Assembly: GCA_013360295.1 (NCBI GenBank)
Contig: JABWCL010000032.1
Location: 1-50,841 of the forward strand
Reading direction: 5' to 3'
Source of the DNA: Ignavibacteriaceae bacterium
Lineage (GTDB): Bacteria; Bacteroidota; Ignavibacteria; Ignavibacteriales; Ignavibacteriaceae
Length of the DNA stretch: 50,841 nt
Position 1 is the stretch's first letter; every line of letters starts with the position of its first letter. The notes under the pieces were generated by a model. The model was given only the letters and a program-made list of their open reading frames with translations, did no database searches and had not been told where the DNA came from. A program made the translations under genes and the position numbers. Shown here in pieces: positions 26,658 to 36,326 of this stretch.

Positions 26658-27671
26658 ATGAAAACATATATATATAAGATTATCACTTTAGTAATTTTAA
26701 CTGCCGGAATTTCTATCGCGCAGAATAAAACCGGAACAACAATCGGCCAGTTCCTTAAGATTGAACCGAGCGCAAGAATATCAGCGCTTGGTAATGCCGG
26801 TTCTTCAATGTCAGGTGAAGCAGCTGCTGTTTTCTTCAATCCGGCCGGTTTAGGCAGGATGAAGGGAATAGATATGCAGTTCACTTATAATCAGTGGCTC
26901 GCGGATATAATGTACAATTACGCGGTAGTGGCAGTTAACCTGACGGAGATTGGAACGATCGCGCTTCAGCTGACTTCTCTTAATTCCGGTGAAATTGATG
27001 TGACCACCGTTGAACAGCCGCGCGGAACGGGTGAAAGATACACAGTCACCAACTTCGCGCTTGGGTTAAGTTATGGTATGATGCTCACCGACAGGGTGAG
27101 TGTCGGGGCCACGCTTAATTATGTGAATGAAACTATCTGGCACAGCAGCCTCTCCACCTTTGGTTTGAATTTTGGTGTTCAGTATGAAGTCTATGAGAAT
27201 GGCCCCCGGTTCGGAGCCAGCGTTTCCAATTTCGGGCCTTCAGCCAAATACAACGGAAGGGACCTGTATATTGACTTTGACTTCGATCCGAAAAAGTACG
27301 GTGACAATGATAAACTTCCTTCCGAACTGCGGACTGAAGAATACTCTTTGCCGACTACGTTCCGCGCGGGCGTGATCTTCCCGTTCAATTTTGATGACCA
27401 GTATAAACTGCTGGTTAGCGCGGACGCGCTCCACCCGAACGACAATGAGGAGAGCATTAACCTCGGAGCCGAAATGCAGTTCCTCAAAACATTTGCCATA
27501 AGGGGAGGATACCGTAATCTGTTCCTTCCGGACCTGGAAGGCGGGCTTACACTAGGAGCAGGAATTGACCTCCGGGTGCTCAGCAGTTATTCGCTGCGCT
27601 TTGATTATGCGTGGTCGGATTACGGCAGGCTGAACAACGCGCACAGAGTTTCAGTTGCAGTTAACTTATAA
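26658..27671 (+). CDS. PorV/PorQ-family outer-membrane beta-barrel protein
   Basis: 337 residues from ATG 26658, preceded by GGTGG; an upstream in-frame ATG at 26613 lies in the previous gene and spoils the signal peptide (MKTYIYKIITLVILTAGISIAQ). The start of the mature protein, QFLKIEPSARISALGNAGSSMSGEAAAVFFNPAGL, is the typical PorV/UPF0164 beginning; the rest is a FadL-like barrel of the usual length. PorV shuttles type IX secretion substrates to the surface, but lineage paralogues often accompany TonB receptor operons. Here it probably helps place the 1083-residue surface protein (inference). Confidence 0.85.
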   Translation: MKTYIYKIITLVILTAGISIAQNKTGTTIGQFLKIEPSARISALGNAGSSMSGEAAAVFFNPAGLGRMKGIDMQFTYNQWLADIMYNYAVVAVNLTEIGTIALQLTSLNSGEIDVTTVEQPRGTGERYTVTNFALGLSYGMMLTDRVSVGATLNYVNETIWHSSLSTFGLNFGVQYEVYENGPRFGASVSNFGPSAKYNGRDLYIDFDFDPKKYGDNDKLPSELRTEEYSLPTTFRAGVIFPFNFDDQYKLLVSADALHPNDNEESINLGAEMQFLKTFAIRGGYRNLFLPDLEGGLTLGAGIDLRVLSSYSLRFDYAWSDYGRLNNAHRVSVAVNL

Positions 27672-27686
27672 AAAGGAGCCAGAATC

Positions 27687-29087
27687 TTGAAAGCTAAAAT
27701 TACTGCCGCGCTGTCATTAGTAATAATGATACTTTTATTGGTTGTGTTTTCATCCTGCGGGGTTAAGGAAGCACAAAGGGAATACATTCCCCTGCCGTCG
27801 GTAACGGAAGCGCAGTTTCTGGATACTCTTCAGTATTATTCGTTCCTTTATTTTGTAAATGAAATTAATGAAGAAACGGGACTGGTCAAAGACCGAAGCG
27901 CTGACTGGTCACCGTCTTCAATCGCCGCCACCGGATTTGGAGTTGCCGCGTGGATAGTCGGAGCGGAACGGGGGTGGATTCCGCGCGAACAGGCGGTCAG
28001 ATACGTCTCTAATCTTGTGCGTTTTCTTCTCGCTTCAGATCACCGGGGAGATACAAATTCTACGGGATACAAAGGTTTTTATTATCACTTCCTTAAAATG
28101 AATGACGGCAGAAGGGAATGGAAAAGCGAGCTCTCCTCGATTGATACAGGGCTGCTCCTCGCCGGACTGATTACCGCTTATGAATACTTCGACCGAAAAA
28201 CAGACGAAGAAAAATACATACGCGAATCGGTTATCGCGATAAAAGAGAGAATTGAGTGGGACTGGATGCTGATGCAGAAAGACTATACTCAATACCCTGA
28301 TCACGTTGGTTCATTATCAATGGGGTGGACTCCCGAAAGCGGTTTTCATAATATGGGATGGATCGGATATAACGAAGCAATGATCCTTTATGTTATGGCA
28401 GCAGGCGGTGACTTTAAAAATGCTGAAAGCGCTTATAAGATTTGGCTTAGTACCTATAAATGGCAGGAACCATATAAGGGGTTGCAACACTTTGTGTTTC
28501 CGCCCTTATTCGGGCATCACTATTCGCATATGTTCCTGGATACAAAGGGACTATACGACGCCCGGACATCTGAAATGAATATTGATTATTTTGAAAATAC
28601 AAGAAGGGCAACGCTTACACAGCGCCTCTACTGTATTGAGAATCCGCATAAATGGGAAGGATATGATTCCCTTACCTGGGGCATCACAGCCTGCGACGGG
28701 CCGGGCGAGACCTATAACAGAGACGGAAGAAAATACCTCGGTTACGCCGGCCGCGGCACAAGCGGACCTGAGTATAATTATTTTGACGACGGCACGATCG
28801 CCCCAACGGCGGCGGGAGGTTCCGTTCCCTACGCGCCTGAGATCTGCGTCCCCGCATTGTACAATATGTTCACTAAATACGGGCCGCAGGGGCTTTGGAG
28901 TAAGTACGGATTAAAAGACGCGTTCAACCTGACCGCCGGATGGATCGGTCCCGATTATATCGGGATTGACCAGGGGCCGATAGTAATACAGATCGAGAAC
29001 TACAAAAGCGGACTGATCTGGAAATACTTTATGAAAAACAAGTATGTAAGAGACGGATTGAAACGACTTGGTTTTGTTAAGAGGTAA
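27687..29087 (+). CDS. GH144-like glucoamylase-fold lipoprotein (probable endo-beta-1,2-glucanase)
   Basis: 466 residues. The start is TTG at 27687: AAAAGGAG at 27671-27678 lies 8 bases before it, and no ATG is available nearby. The lipobox VVFSSCG makes it a lipoprotein. The catalytic region (about 40-460) is the Glycoamylase (PF10091) fold: LDTLQYYSFLYFVNEIN, TGFGVAAWIVGAERGWI, FHNMGWIGYNEAMILYVM, WGITACDGPGETY, GTIAPTAAGGSVPYAPE and the terminal DQGPIVIQIENYKSGLIWK. GH144 members cleave beta-1,2-glucan internally. A second family member sits at 34452. Probably faces the periplasm or outer leaflet, making sophoro-oligosaccharides. Confidence 0.82.
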   Translation: MKAKITAALSLVIMILLLVVFSSCGVKEAQREYIPLPSVTEAQFLDTLQYYSFLYFVNEINEETGLVKDRSADWSPSSIAATGFGVAAWIVGAERGWIPREQAVRYVSNLVRFLLASDHRGDTNSTGYKGFYYHFLKMNDGRREWKSELSSIDTGLLLAGLITAYEYFDRKTDEEKYIRESVIAIKERIEWDWMLMQKDYTQYPDHVGSLSMGWTPESGFHNMGWIGYNEAMILYVMAAGGDFKNAESAYKIWLSTYKWQEPYKGLQHFVFPPLFGHHYSHMFLDTKGLYDARTSEMNIDYFENTRRATLTQRLYCIENPHKWEGYDSLTWGITACDGPGETYNRDGRKYLGYAGRGTSGPEYNYFDDGTIAPTAAGGSVPYAPEICVPALYNMFTKYGPQGLWSKYGLKDAFNLTAGWIGPDYIGIDQGPIVIQIENYKSGLIWKYFMKNKYVRDGLKRLGFVKR

Positions 29088-29092
29088 CAGGT

Positions 29093-32000
29093 ATGTTTTA
29101 CAGATTATCTTCGTTAATATTTCTTCTTACATTATTTCAATCATTCCTGTTCGCGCAGGAAAGGCTCCTTGATGGATTTGAGTCTCTTGACGGATGGAAA
29201 GTATTTAAATCCGATGGCGTTGAATTGAAGCTTTCAATAGCGGAGGGAGTTAAAGGGAAAGCGCTTAAGTTTGAATATGATTTTACAACGGGGGCGGGTT
29301 ATTGTGGAGTTCAGAAGCGGCTGCCTGTAGACCTGAGTGGAAGTTTTCGTTTCAGCTATTACCTGAAGGCGGAAAGCCCCTCAAATAACCTTGAATTTAA
29401 ATTGCTTGATAAACCAGGTGAAAATGTCTGGTGGGTAAATAAAAGAAACTACGAGTTCCCCGTAAACTGGCAGAGGAACAGTATAAAAAAGCGTAATGTT
29501 GAATTTGCCTGGGGCCCCATCCACGATAAAACATTGCGTGAAATTGACAAAATAGAGTTCACCGTTGCCTCGTTCGTTGGAGGCAAGGGTGTGCTTTATA
29601 TTGATGAACTTACATTCGAAGAGTTACCGGCCGTACAGAATCTGAATGCCATACCCTTAATAAATGCCACCGCGAACGAAAAAGACTTACAATATATTAT
29701 AGATAATAACTCGGCAACTTACTGGCAGCCTGCTGATCTTAACCCGGCGGAAATTACATTTGATTTTGGCGGCTTGAAAGAATATGGGGGTATCGCTTTT
29801 GAGTGGGGCGATTATCCCCCCGAAAAGATAGAAGTCAGCGTATCGGACAATAACAAGGAATACATTGATGCCTCCTCAGCAAAGGATCTTACGCTGCATC
29901 AAACTTACTTGTACCTCCCCGAGTCCGAATCAAGATATGTTAAACTGAAAATAACGCAGGCATTTGAGCGGCGCGTAAGCATTAAAGAAGTCCGTTTTCT
30001 TCCGGTTGAGTTCAGCCTGACCAAAAACAGTTTTATCTCGAACATTGCGGCGGGCTACGAGCGCGGATTATTTCCGAGATATTTTTATGATGAGAAATCA
30101 TACTGGACTATCATCGGAGTGGATTCCGATGAAAAGGAAGCTATGATCAGCGAAGACGGTATGATTGAAGTTGATAAACAGAGTTTTTCTCTCGAGCCGT
30201 TTATCGAGAACGGCGGGAAAATTTATCACTGGGCTAACTCACAAAACACACAGGGACTGGAAAAAGATTATTTGCCTATTCCCTATGTAAAGAGAGAATC
30301 GGGTGAAACCGAACTGACCGTACAGGCATTTGCCGCCGGTACCGCAAACAAGAACTCAGTTTTGTATGTAAAATATTCTTTAAAAAACGTTTCGGATAAA
30401 CAGATAAGCGGAAAGTTCCACATCGCTGTCCGTCCGTTCCAGGTAAACCCATCATACCAGTTCCTGAATATGAGCGGCGGTGCAAGCAAGGTGGGCAGCA
30501 TAGAGAAAATATCCTCAGGAATTAAAGTCGACAATAAAATAATTTATCCGGGCAAGAGTGATTATAAACTCAGCCTTAGCACGATAGCATCCGGAGAGAT
30601 TGTAACAAGGCTCGCGCATAAGAGGCTTGTTAAATATTATAAACTTAGCGATCCGGTTAACCTTGTTTCTGGGTTATTGAGCTACGAATTCACGCTGGCG
30701 CCGGGTGCTGTTACGGATTATTTATTTGCAGTTCCGTTCTACGGAGCCGACACAGATCATAACTCGCGGAATTTTATTAATAACGCCGGCGTGGTTTACC
30801 GCGAAAAGCTGGCGTCTGTGATTTCTGCCTGGGAAGGGAAGATAAACAGGGTTGGTTTTAAAGTGCCGGCCACGCTGCAACCGATTGTAAATACAATCCG
30901 CGCTAATATGGGCTATATCCTGATCAATAAAGATAATTACGGCATACAGCCCGGTTCCCGCTCTTATGAGCGCTCGTGGATAAGGGACGGCAGCCTCACA
31001 TCAACCGCGATGATGAAAATGGGGTATAAGGAAGAAATAAAAGACTACATAAGATGGTACGGCAGTTATCAGTTCCCGAATGGGAAGATTCCCTGCGTCG
31101 TGGATAAAAGAGGCCCGGATCCAGTGCCTGAACACGACAGTCACGGTGAGTTTATATTCCTGGTTAAAAATTATTTTAACTTCACAAAGGATACCGCTTT
31201 CTTAAAAGAGATGTTCCCCCGGGTTAAAGGCGCGGTGGAGTATATGAATTCTCTGATCGCGGAGAGGTCCACTGAACATTTCAGAAACGGTAATGACAGC
31301 GTGCGCGCTTATTACGGGATACTTACCGAATCAATTTCCCACGAAGGGTATTCCGACAAACCGAGGCACTCTTACTGGGATAATTTCTTCGCGATGAAAG
31401 GTTTTGAAGACGCGGTTAGTATAGCGGGAATCATAAACGCCGAAAGCGACCTCCCGTCTCTGATCAGGAACCGCGACGAGTTTAAAAAGAATCTGTACAA
31501 GTCGCTTGAACTGGCGATGAAAACCAGGAAGATAGACTACATACCGGGGTGTGTGGAGTTAGGTGATTTTGACGCTACATCAACCACGATTGCGCTATAT
31601 CCCTGTAATCAGACGGAAAACCTTCCGCAAGATAAACTTATCAACACTTTCGATAAATATTATGAGTATTTTAGCGGAAGAAAGAATAATAAAATAGACT
31701 GGACGGCTTATACTCCCTACGAAAACAGGATTATTGGCTCATACATACTTCTTGGTCAGACCGACCGCGCCTATGAACTTATAGATTATTTTATGAATGA
31801 CCGGAGGCCGCGGGGCTGGGACCACTGGGCTGAAGTTGTATGGCGTAACGAGAGGATCCCGCGTTTTATAGGAGATATGCCGCATACCTGGTGCGGCTCC
31901 GATTTTATTAATTCCGCCAGGATGCTGTTTGCTTATGAGGATGAAACACACAGCCGGCTTATTCTCGGCGCGGGAATTAAAGAAAGTATGCTGAGCGGCG

Positions 32001-32251
32001 AAGAACTGTTAATTGAAAATCTTCCTACTCATTACGGCGATATATCTTTTTCCGTAAAGAAATCGGGAAGCAAAATTAAATACAGCCTGTGGGGAGATGA
32101 TTTTACTCTGCCCGACGGTGGTATTAAAATCGCGCTTAAGTATGAAAGCGGTACGGGAAAAGTATTGCTCAGTGATAAAAAGGTGAAGTATGATAAAGGC
32201 GCTTTAATTATTAATCATTTCCCGGCGCAATTTGAAATTGATATAAAATAA
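29093..32251 (+). CDS. secreted discoidin-domain, six-hairpin glycosidase-like protein
   Basis: 1052 residues. A signal peptide ends at FLFAQ; a beta-sandwich carbohydrate-binding-like domain (about 22-180) and a discoidin/F5-8C (CBM32-like) domain (about 185-300, ATYWQPADLNPAEITFDFGG) follow. Then come a beta-rich region and an (alpha/alpha)6-barrel-like C-terminal half with YERSWIRDGSLTSTAMMKMG (about 625-644), EHDSHGEFIF, ELGDFDATSTTIALYP and PHTWCGSDFINSARML. This arrangement recalls GH15/GH63-like six-hairpin glycosidases but I cannot place it in a numbered family. It starts 5 bases after the GH144 gene, so it belongs to the same operon and should act on the same glucan. Confidence 0.7.
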   Translation: MFYRLSSLIFLLTLFQSFLFAQERLLDGFESLDGWKVFKSDGVELKLSIAEGVKGKALKFEYDFTTGAGYCGVQKRLPVDLSGSFRFSYYLKAESPSNNLEFKLLDKPGENVWWVNKRNYEFPVNWQRNSIKKRNVEFAWGPIHDKTLREIDKIEFTVASFVGGKGVLYIDELTFEELPAVQNLNAIPLINATANEKDLQYIIDNNSATYWQPADLNPAEITFDFGGLKEYGGIAFEWGDYPPEKIEVSVSDNNKEYIDASSAKDLTLHQTYLYLPESESRYVKLKITQAFERRVSIKEVRFLPVEFSLTKNSFISNIAAGYERGLFPRYFYDEKSYWTIIGVDSDEKEAMISEDGMIEVDKQSFSLEPFIENGGKIYHWANSQNTQGLEKDYLPIPYVKRESGETELTVQAFAAGTANKNSVLYVKYSLKNVSDKQISGKFHIAVRPFQVNPSYQFLNMSGGASKVGSIEKISSGIKVDNKIIYPGKSDYKLSLSTIASGEIVTRLAHKRLVKYYKLSDPVNLVSGLLSYEFTLAPGAVTDYLFAVPFYGADTDHNSRNFINNAGVVYREKLASVISAWEGKINRVGFKVPATLQPIVNTIRANMGYILINKDNYGIQPGSRSYERSWIRDGSLTSTAMMKMGYKEEIKDYIRWYGSYQFPNGKIPCVVDKRGPDPVPEHDSHGEFIFLVKNYFNFTKDTAFLKEMFPRVKGAVEYMNSLIAERSTEHFRNGNDSVRAYYGILTESISHEGYSDKPRHSYWDNFFAMKGFEDAVSIAGIINAESDLPSLIRNRDEFKKNLYKSLELAMKTRKIDYIPGCVELGDFDATSTTIALYPCNQTENLPQDKLINTFDKYYEYFSGRKNNKIDWTAYTPYENRIIGSYILLGQTDRAYELIDYFMNDRRPRGWDHWAEVVWRNERIPRFIGDMPHTWCGSDFINSARMLFAYEDETHSRLILGAGIKESMLSGEELLIENLPTHYGDISFSVKKSGSKIKYSLWGDDFTLPDGGIKIALKYESGTGKVLLSDKKVKYDKGALIINHFPAQFEIDIK

Positions 32252-32304
32252 TTACTTTACGGATTCGTAAATATTAAGATAAGAACCATATTTTTCAAAC
32301 ATCA

Positions 32305-34425
32305 ATGAAAGTCACTGCCGAACAAAAGTGCTTCCGTAAAGACGGTAAGCCATATTTCCTGATATCAGGAGAGATCCATTACTTCAGGGTTGAGCCGCGC
32401 AAGTGGAGAAAACACCTTGGACTGCTTAAAGCTTCAGGAGCGAACACAACTTCAACATATATCCCGTGGGACTGGCACGAATATGAAGAAGGCAAATTTG
32501 ATTTTACCGGTGAAACTCATCCCGCGAGAAACCTTAAGAAATATTTAAGCCTTTGCAAATCGGCCGGCCTTGATGTCATTGTTAAACCCGGTCCTTATAT
32601 TTTAGCCGAGTATGAAAACCAGGGGCTTCCGGCCTGGCTTCTCTCCAAACTCAGCAAAAACGCCTTCGCGCTCGATGAAAAGGGAAATGTGATCTCTCAC
32701 GACCTTGTATCATACCTTTCAGATGAATTTCTATCTTATGTTGATAAGTGGTACGATAAGGTAATGCCGGTAATCGCGCGGCATCAGATCAGTGCCGGCG
32801 GGCCGGTTACGATGATGCAGCTCTGTAATGAAGTAGGCGTCTTCCAGTGGCTTTCCGGGAGAGTGGATTATAATCCGAAGGTGACAGAACTTTTCCGTGG
32901 CTTTATAAAAGAGAAATACGGAACGATTGAAAAACTTAATTCCGTTTACGGATTAAACTGTCGTTCGTTTGATGACTACAAAGTGCCGTCCGGCAGGATA
33001 AAAACAAAACAGGAGTACTGCGCTTATTTTGATTTTCATCTTTTCTTCCGCTATTATTATAATTTATACATTACCCTGCTGAAGGAGAAGATCAAAGGGT
33101 ACGGAATAAGTACGCTGTTTACTCATAATATTCCCGGCTGGATATACGGACACGCGTCTGAACTCCCGATGCTTATAAGCACCTATTCTGAGATTTTCAA
33201 GAATCACCCTGATATTATCTTCGGGCTTGACCACATACCCGAATTTGTTTCTTTCCGGAACGCGCACTCTGACCTTGCGTGTAATAAAATACTCGAAGCC
33301 CTTCAGCCTGACGCGCCGGTGTGGGCGGCAGAGTTCCAGGCCGGTTCAAGGGAACACCACGTAAGGACATACGCCGACGATCTTGAAACATTTTATATTG
33401 CCTCACTCGCCCACGGTATGCGCGGATTTAATTATTATATGTTCTCGCAGGGGCAGAATCCCGAAGGGAAAGGTTTTTACGGTAAGACGTTTTACTATCA
33501 GACGGCGCTCGATCTTAAAGGGAGAAAGCTTCCTTTGTACGACAAAATAAAAAAAGTGAACGGCTATATCAATAACGAAGCGGCCAATCTCCTTTCGTCA
33601 GAGGCAAAAGCCGATATTTGCATCGGATTATATAAGCCCTACTTTTATACCGAGGTAATTTCGTCGCAGCTTCTGAAAGAGACAAAGCTTCACGTTGATG
33701 AGCTTGGGCTTTATATTGACCCGCGTTATCTCCGCGAGGAAATACTTTTTAACGGCGCGATGCGCGGACTCCAGGCGCTCAATTATGATTACGATGTAGC
33801 CGACCTCGAAGAAAGCCGCGTTAATGCACTTTTGTCTTATGGCAGCCTGTGGGTGATTACAACTGAATATATGGACGCGGCGACTCAGTCTCTCCTTGCG
33901 GAATACGTCCTTAAAGGCGGACACCTTGTTCTTTATCCCGCGGTACCCGTGAAAGACCTCTACCTGAATGACTGCACAATACTCAGAGACAGCCTTAACC
34001 TCAGTTTTGACGCTGAAGAGAGCGGCAATAAAGCTGATATCTTCGGTATAAAAGATGTTTATACAAACTTCAGGGTAAAGCAGGTTTTCCGGAAGGAAGA
34101 GAAACACGCGATTGCCTATACCGGCAGCGGCAAAGTGTGCGGTGTGAAAAAACCGGTTGGAGAAGGAGTAGCCACAGTCCTGGGATGCGCCATCGGCTAC
34201 ACAAGCAGCGAGCATCTCGAAGTATTTGAAATGCTCGCGGGGGGAAATAAGAAGAAAAAAGACCGGCGCACGGATGAAGAGATCAGTCTTGTTACCAGAA
34301 CAAACGGCAAGCACGAATATAAATTTTACATAAACTATCATAACGAAGAAAAAAGTCTCCGGTATAAAAAGAAAAAATATACCGTTTCCCCTTTCTCTTA
34401 TAAAGTATTCAGAGAAAAGAAGTGA
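32305..34425 (+). CDS. GH35-family enzyme, probable 1,2-beta-oligoglucan-acting glycosyltransferase/hydrolase
   Basis: 706 residues without signal peptide, so cytoplasmic. The GH35 TIM barrel is clear: FLISGEIHYFRVEPRKW near the N-terminus, QLCNEVG with acid/base Glu176, and WAAEFQAG with nucleophile Glu343. Most GH35 are beta-galactosidases, but an Ignavibacterium album GH35 encoded in a beta-1,2-glucanase cluster was reported to transfer glucose among beta-1,2-gluco-oligosaccharides (IALB_1185, IaSGT). The same kind of neighbourhood here (GH144 on both sides) makes that activity more likely than galactosidase. It follows the six-hairpin gene by about 50 bases. Confidence 0.82.
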   Translation: MKVTAEQKCFRKDGKPYFLISGEIHYFRVEPRKWRKHLGLLKASGANTTSTYIPWDWHEYEEGKFDFTGETHPARNLKKYLSLCKSAGLDVIVKPGPYILAEYENQGLPAWLLSKLSKNAFALDEKGNVISHDLVSYLSDEFLSYVDKWYDKVMPVIARHQISAGGPVTMMQLCNEVGVFQWLSGRVDYNPKVTELFRGFIKEKYGTIEKLNSVYGLNCRSFDDYKVPSGRIKTKQEYCAYFDFHLFFRYYYNLYITLLKEKIKGYGISTLFTHNIPGWIYGHASELPMLISTYSEIFKNHPDIIFGLDHIPEFVSFRNAHSDLACNKILEALQPDAPVWAAEFQAGSREHHVRTYADDLETFYIASLAHGMRGFNYYMFSQGQNPEGKGFYGKTFYYQTALDLKGRKLPLYDKIKKVNGYINNEAANLLSSEAKADICIGLYKPYFYTEVISSQLLKETKLHVDELGLYIDPRYLREEILFNGAMRGLQALNYDYDVADLEESRVNALLSYGSLWVITTEYMDAATQSLLAEYVLKGGHLVLYPAVPVKDLYLNDCTILRDSLNLSFDAEESGNKADIFGIKDVYTNFRVKQVFRKEEKHAIAYTGSGKVCGVKKPVGEGVATVLGCAIGYTSSEHLEVFEMLAGGNKKKKDRRTDEEISLVTRTNGKHEYKFYINYHNEEKSLRYKKKKYTVSPFSYKVFREKK

Positions 34426-34451
34426 CTTTAATCCCGCGGAGAGGTGAACAG

Positions 34452-36326
34452 ATGAAATCAAACTGTAAATATTCTATAATCCTGGCGATACTTTTTGTAA
34501 GCTTCGCCGCCGCGGATACAATTCCGCCGGCCAAACCGACGGGACTGAGCCAGATCTCGTATGAAAAGCATATTGATCTGACGTGGAACGCCAACACTGA
34601 ACCCGACCTCGGCGGATACAGGATATACAAACGCCAGGGAAATGAGTTTTTATTATATACAATTATAACCGGAACACAGCAGTGGTTTACAGAGTGGTAC
34701 GGATCGCTCGGAACCGGCAACTCTTATAAAATCTCCGCGTTTGACCAGTTTGGAAACGAATCCGAACTTACCGACAGTATCACCACGCTTACGAAGGAAA
34801 TGTCGGATGAGGAATTCCTCGATATGACGCAGCGCGCTACATTCAGGTACTTTTGGGATTACGCGCATCCTTACAGCGGACTCGCGCGGGAGCGCACAAA
34901 CAGCGGCAACACGGTAACGATCGGCGGAAGCGGTTTCGGGGTTATGGCGCTGCTGGTTGGAATTCACCGCGGATATATTACCCGCGAACAGGGGAGGGAC
35001 AGGCTGCTGAAGATCGTAAACTTCCTTACTAACAGGGCACAGCGTTACCACGGCGCTTTTTCTCACTGGCTTGACGGACAGACCGGAACCACAATCCCTT
35101 TCAGCACTTATGATAACGGCGGAGACCTTGTTGAAACATCGTTTATGATCCAGGGGCTGCTCGCGGCGCGGCAGTATTTTGACGGCGCTGATACCAATGA
35201 AGTAAAACTGAGGCAGGCGATCACTTCAATCTGGGAAGCGGTCGAGTGGACCTGGTACCGCCGCGCCTCTTTCAGTCCGCATCTTTACTGGCACTGGTCC
35301 CCTAACTACGGCTGGCAGATGAACTTTAAGCTAGTCGGGTGGAATGAGACTATGATATGTTACCTGCTCGGTATAGCATCGCCCACATATAAGATACTGG
35401 CAAGTTCATTCTCGCAGGGATTCGCAAGTTCATCAAATTACGTTAACGGAAATTATTTCTACGGATATAAGCTGTTTGTCGGGTCCAACTACGGAGGCCC
35501 TCTCTTCTTCGCTCATTATTCATTCCTCGGGTTTGATCCGCGTTTTAAAAAAGATCAGTACGCGAATTACTTTTTACATAACCAGAACCACGCTTTGATT
35601 CACAGGGCGTACTGCGCTCAGAATCCAAAAGGACACCAGGGATATAATGAAAACAGCTGGGGGCTGACCGCGTGTGATAATCCGTGGGGATACTCCGCGC
35701 ACGAACCGCATAATAACGATAACGGCACCATCGCTCCCACCGCGGCGCTTGCGTCAATGCCCTATACTCCCACGGAATCAGTCGGCGCGATTAAATATTT
35801 TTACCGCACGCACGGCAACAAACTATGGGGCTCATACGGGTTTAAGGATGCATTTAATATGAACCAAAGCTGGTTCGCCCCTTCATACCTCGCGATTGAC
35901 CAGGGCCCGATAATCGTTATGATCGAAAATCACCGTTCGGGACTTATCTGGAATAAGTTTATGGCGAACCCCGAAATCCAGATGATGGTGGATTCGCTTT
36001 TTACGCCCGACTCCGCAACCTCCGTTAAAGAACGGGAAAAAGATGAAGCCGGTTTCAGTCTGAACGGGAACTACCCAAATCCGTTTAAGAACATTACGAA
36101 CATTAATTTTTCACTCCCCGCCGAATCGGAAGTCAATATTATTATATACAACCTTCTTGGCAGGAGGGAGCGCGTGATCCGCGGAGGCAATTATTCCTCC
36201 GGGGCCCACAGCATAGCCTGGGACGGCAGGGACGACTCCGGCAAGCCGCTTCCGCAGGGCGCATATTTCTTTGCCATTGAAGCCGGCGCCGGAATTAAGA
36301 CGGGCAAGCTTACTCTCATCAGATGA
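34452..36326 (+). CDS. GH144-like endo-beta-1,2-glucanase with FN3-like and sorting domains
   Basis: 624 residues from ATG 34452, preceded by GAGGTGAACAG; an in-frame ATG 10 codons earlier overlaps the GH35 gene end region and lacks a site. A signal peptide is followed by a fibronectin-III-like domain (KPTGLSQISYEKHIDLTWNA, about 25-110). The Glycoamylase/GH144 domain follows (TFRYFWDYAHPYSGLARER, GGSGFGVMALLVGIHRGYI, WGLTACDNPWGYSAHEP, GTIAPTAALASMPYTP, DQGPIIVMIENHRSGLIWN; about 125-520), then a sorting domain from NYPNPFKNITNI. It is the secreted, surface-sorted counterpart of the lipoprotein at 27687. Its stop overlaps the next gene's ATG by 4 bases. Confidence 0.85.
   Translation: MKSNCKYSIILAILFVSFAAADTIPPAKPTGLSQISYEKHIDLTWNANTEPDLGGYRIYKRQGNEFLLYTIITGTQQWFTEWYGSLGTGNSYKISAFDQFGNESELTDSITTLTKEMSDEEFLDMTQRATFRYFWDYAHPYSGLARERTNSGNTVTIGGSGFGVMALLVGIHRGYITREQGRDRLLKIVNFLTNRAQRYHGAFSHWLDGQTGTTIPFSTYDNGGDLVETSFMIQGLLAARQYFDGADTNEVKLRQAITSIWEAVEWTWYRRASFSPHLYWHWSPNYGWQMNFKLVGWNETMICYLLGIASPTYKILASSFSQGFASSSNYVNGNYFYGYKLFVGSNYGGPLFFAHYSFLGFDPRFKKDQYANYFLHNQNHALIHRAYCAQNPKGHQGYNENSWGLTACDNPWGYSAHEPHNNDNGTIAPTAALASMPYTPTESVGAIKYFYRTHGNKLWGSYGFKDAFNMNQSWFAPSYLAIDQGPIIVMIENHRSGLIWNKFMANPEIQMMVDSLFTPDSATSVKEREKDEAGFSLNGNYPNPFKNITNINFSLPAESEVNIIIYNLLGRRERVIRGGNYSSGAHSIAWDGRDDSGKPLPQGAYFFAIEAGAGIKTGKLTLIR

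Noticed and set aside
33628-34461. 277-codon open frame on the minus strand inside the GH35 gene
   Set aside because: Antisense to a clear GH35 coding sequence; its translation has no domain pattern and its openness follows from the codon bias of the real gene.
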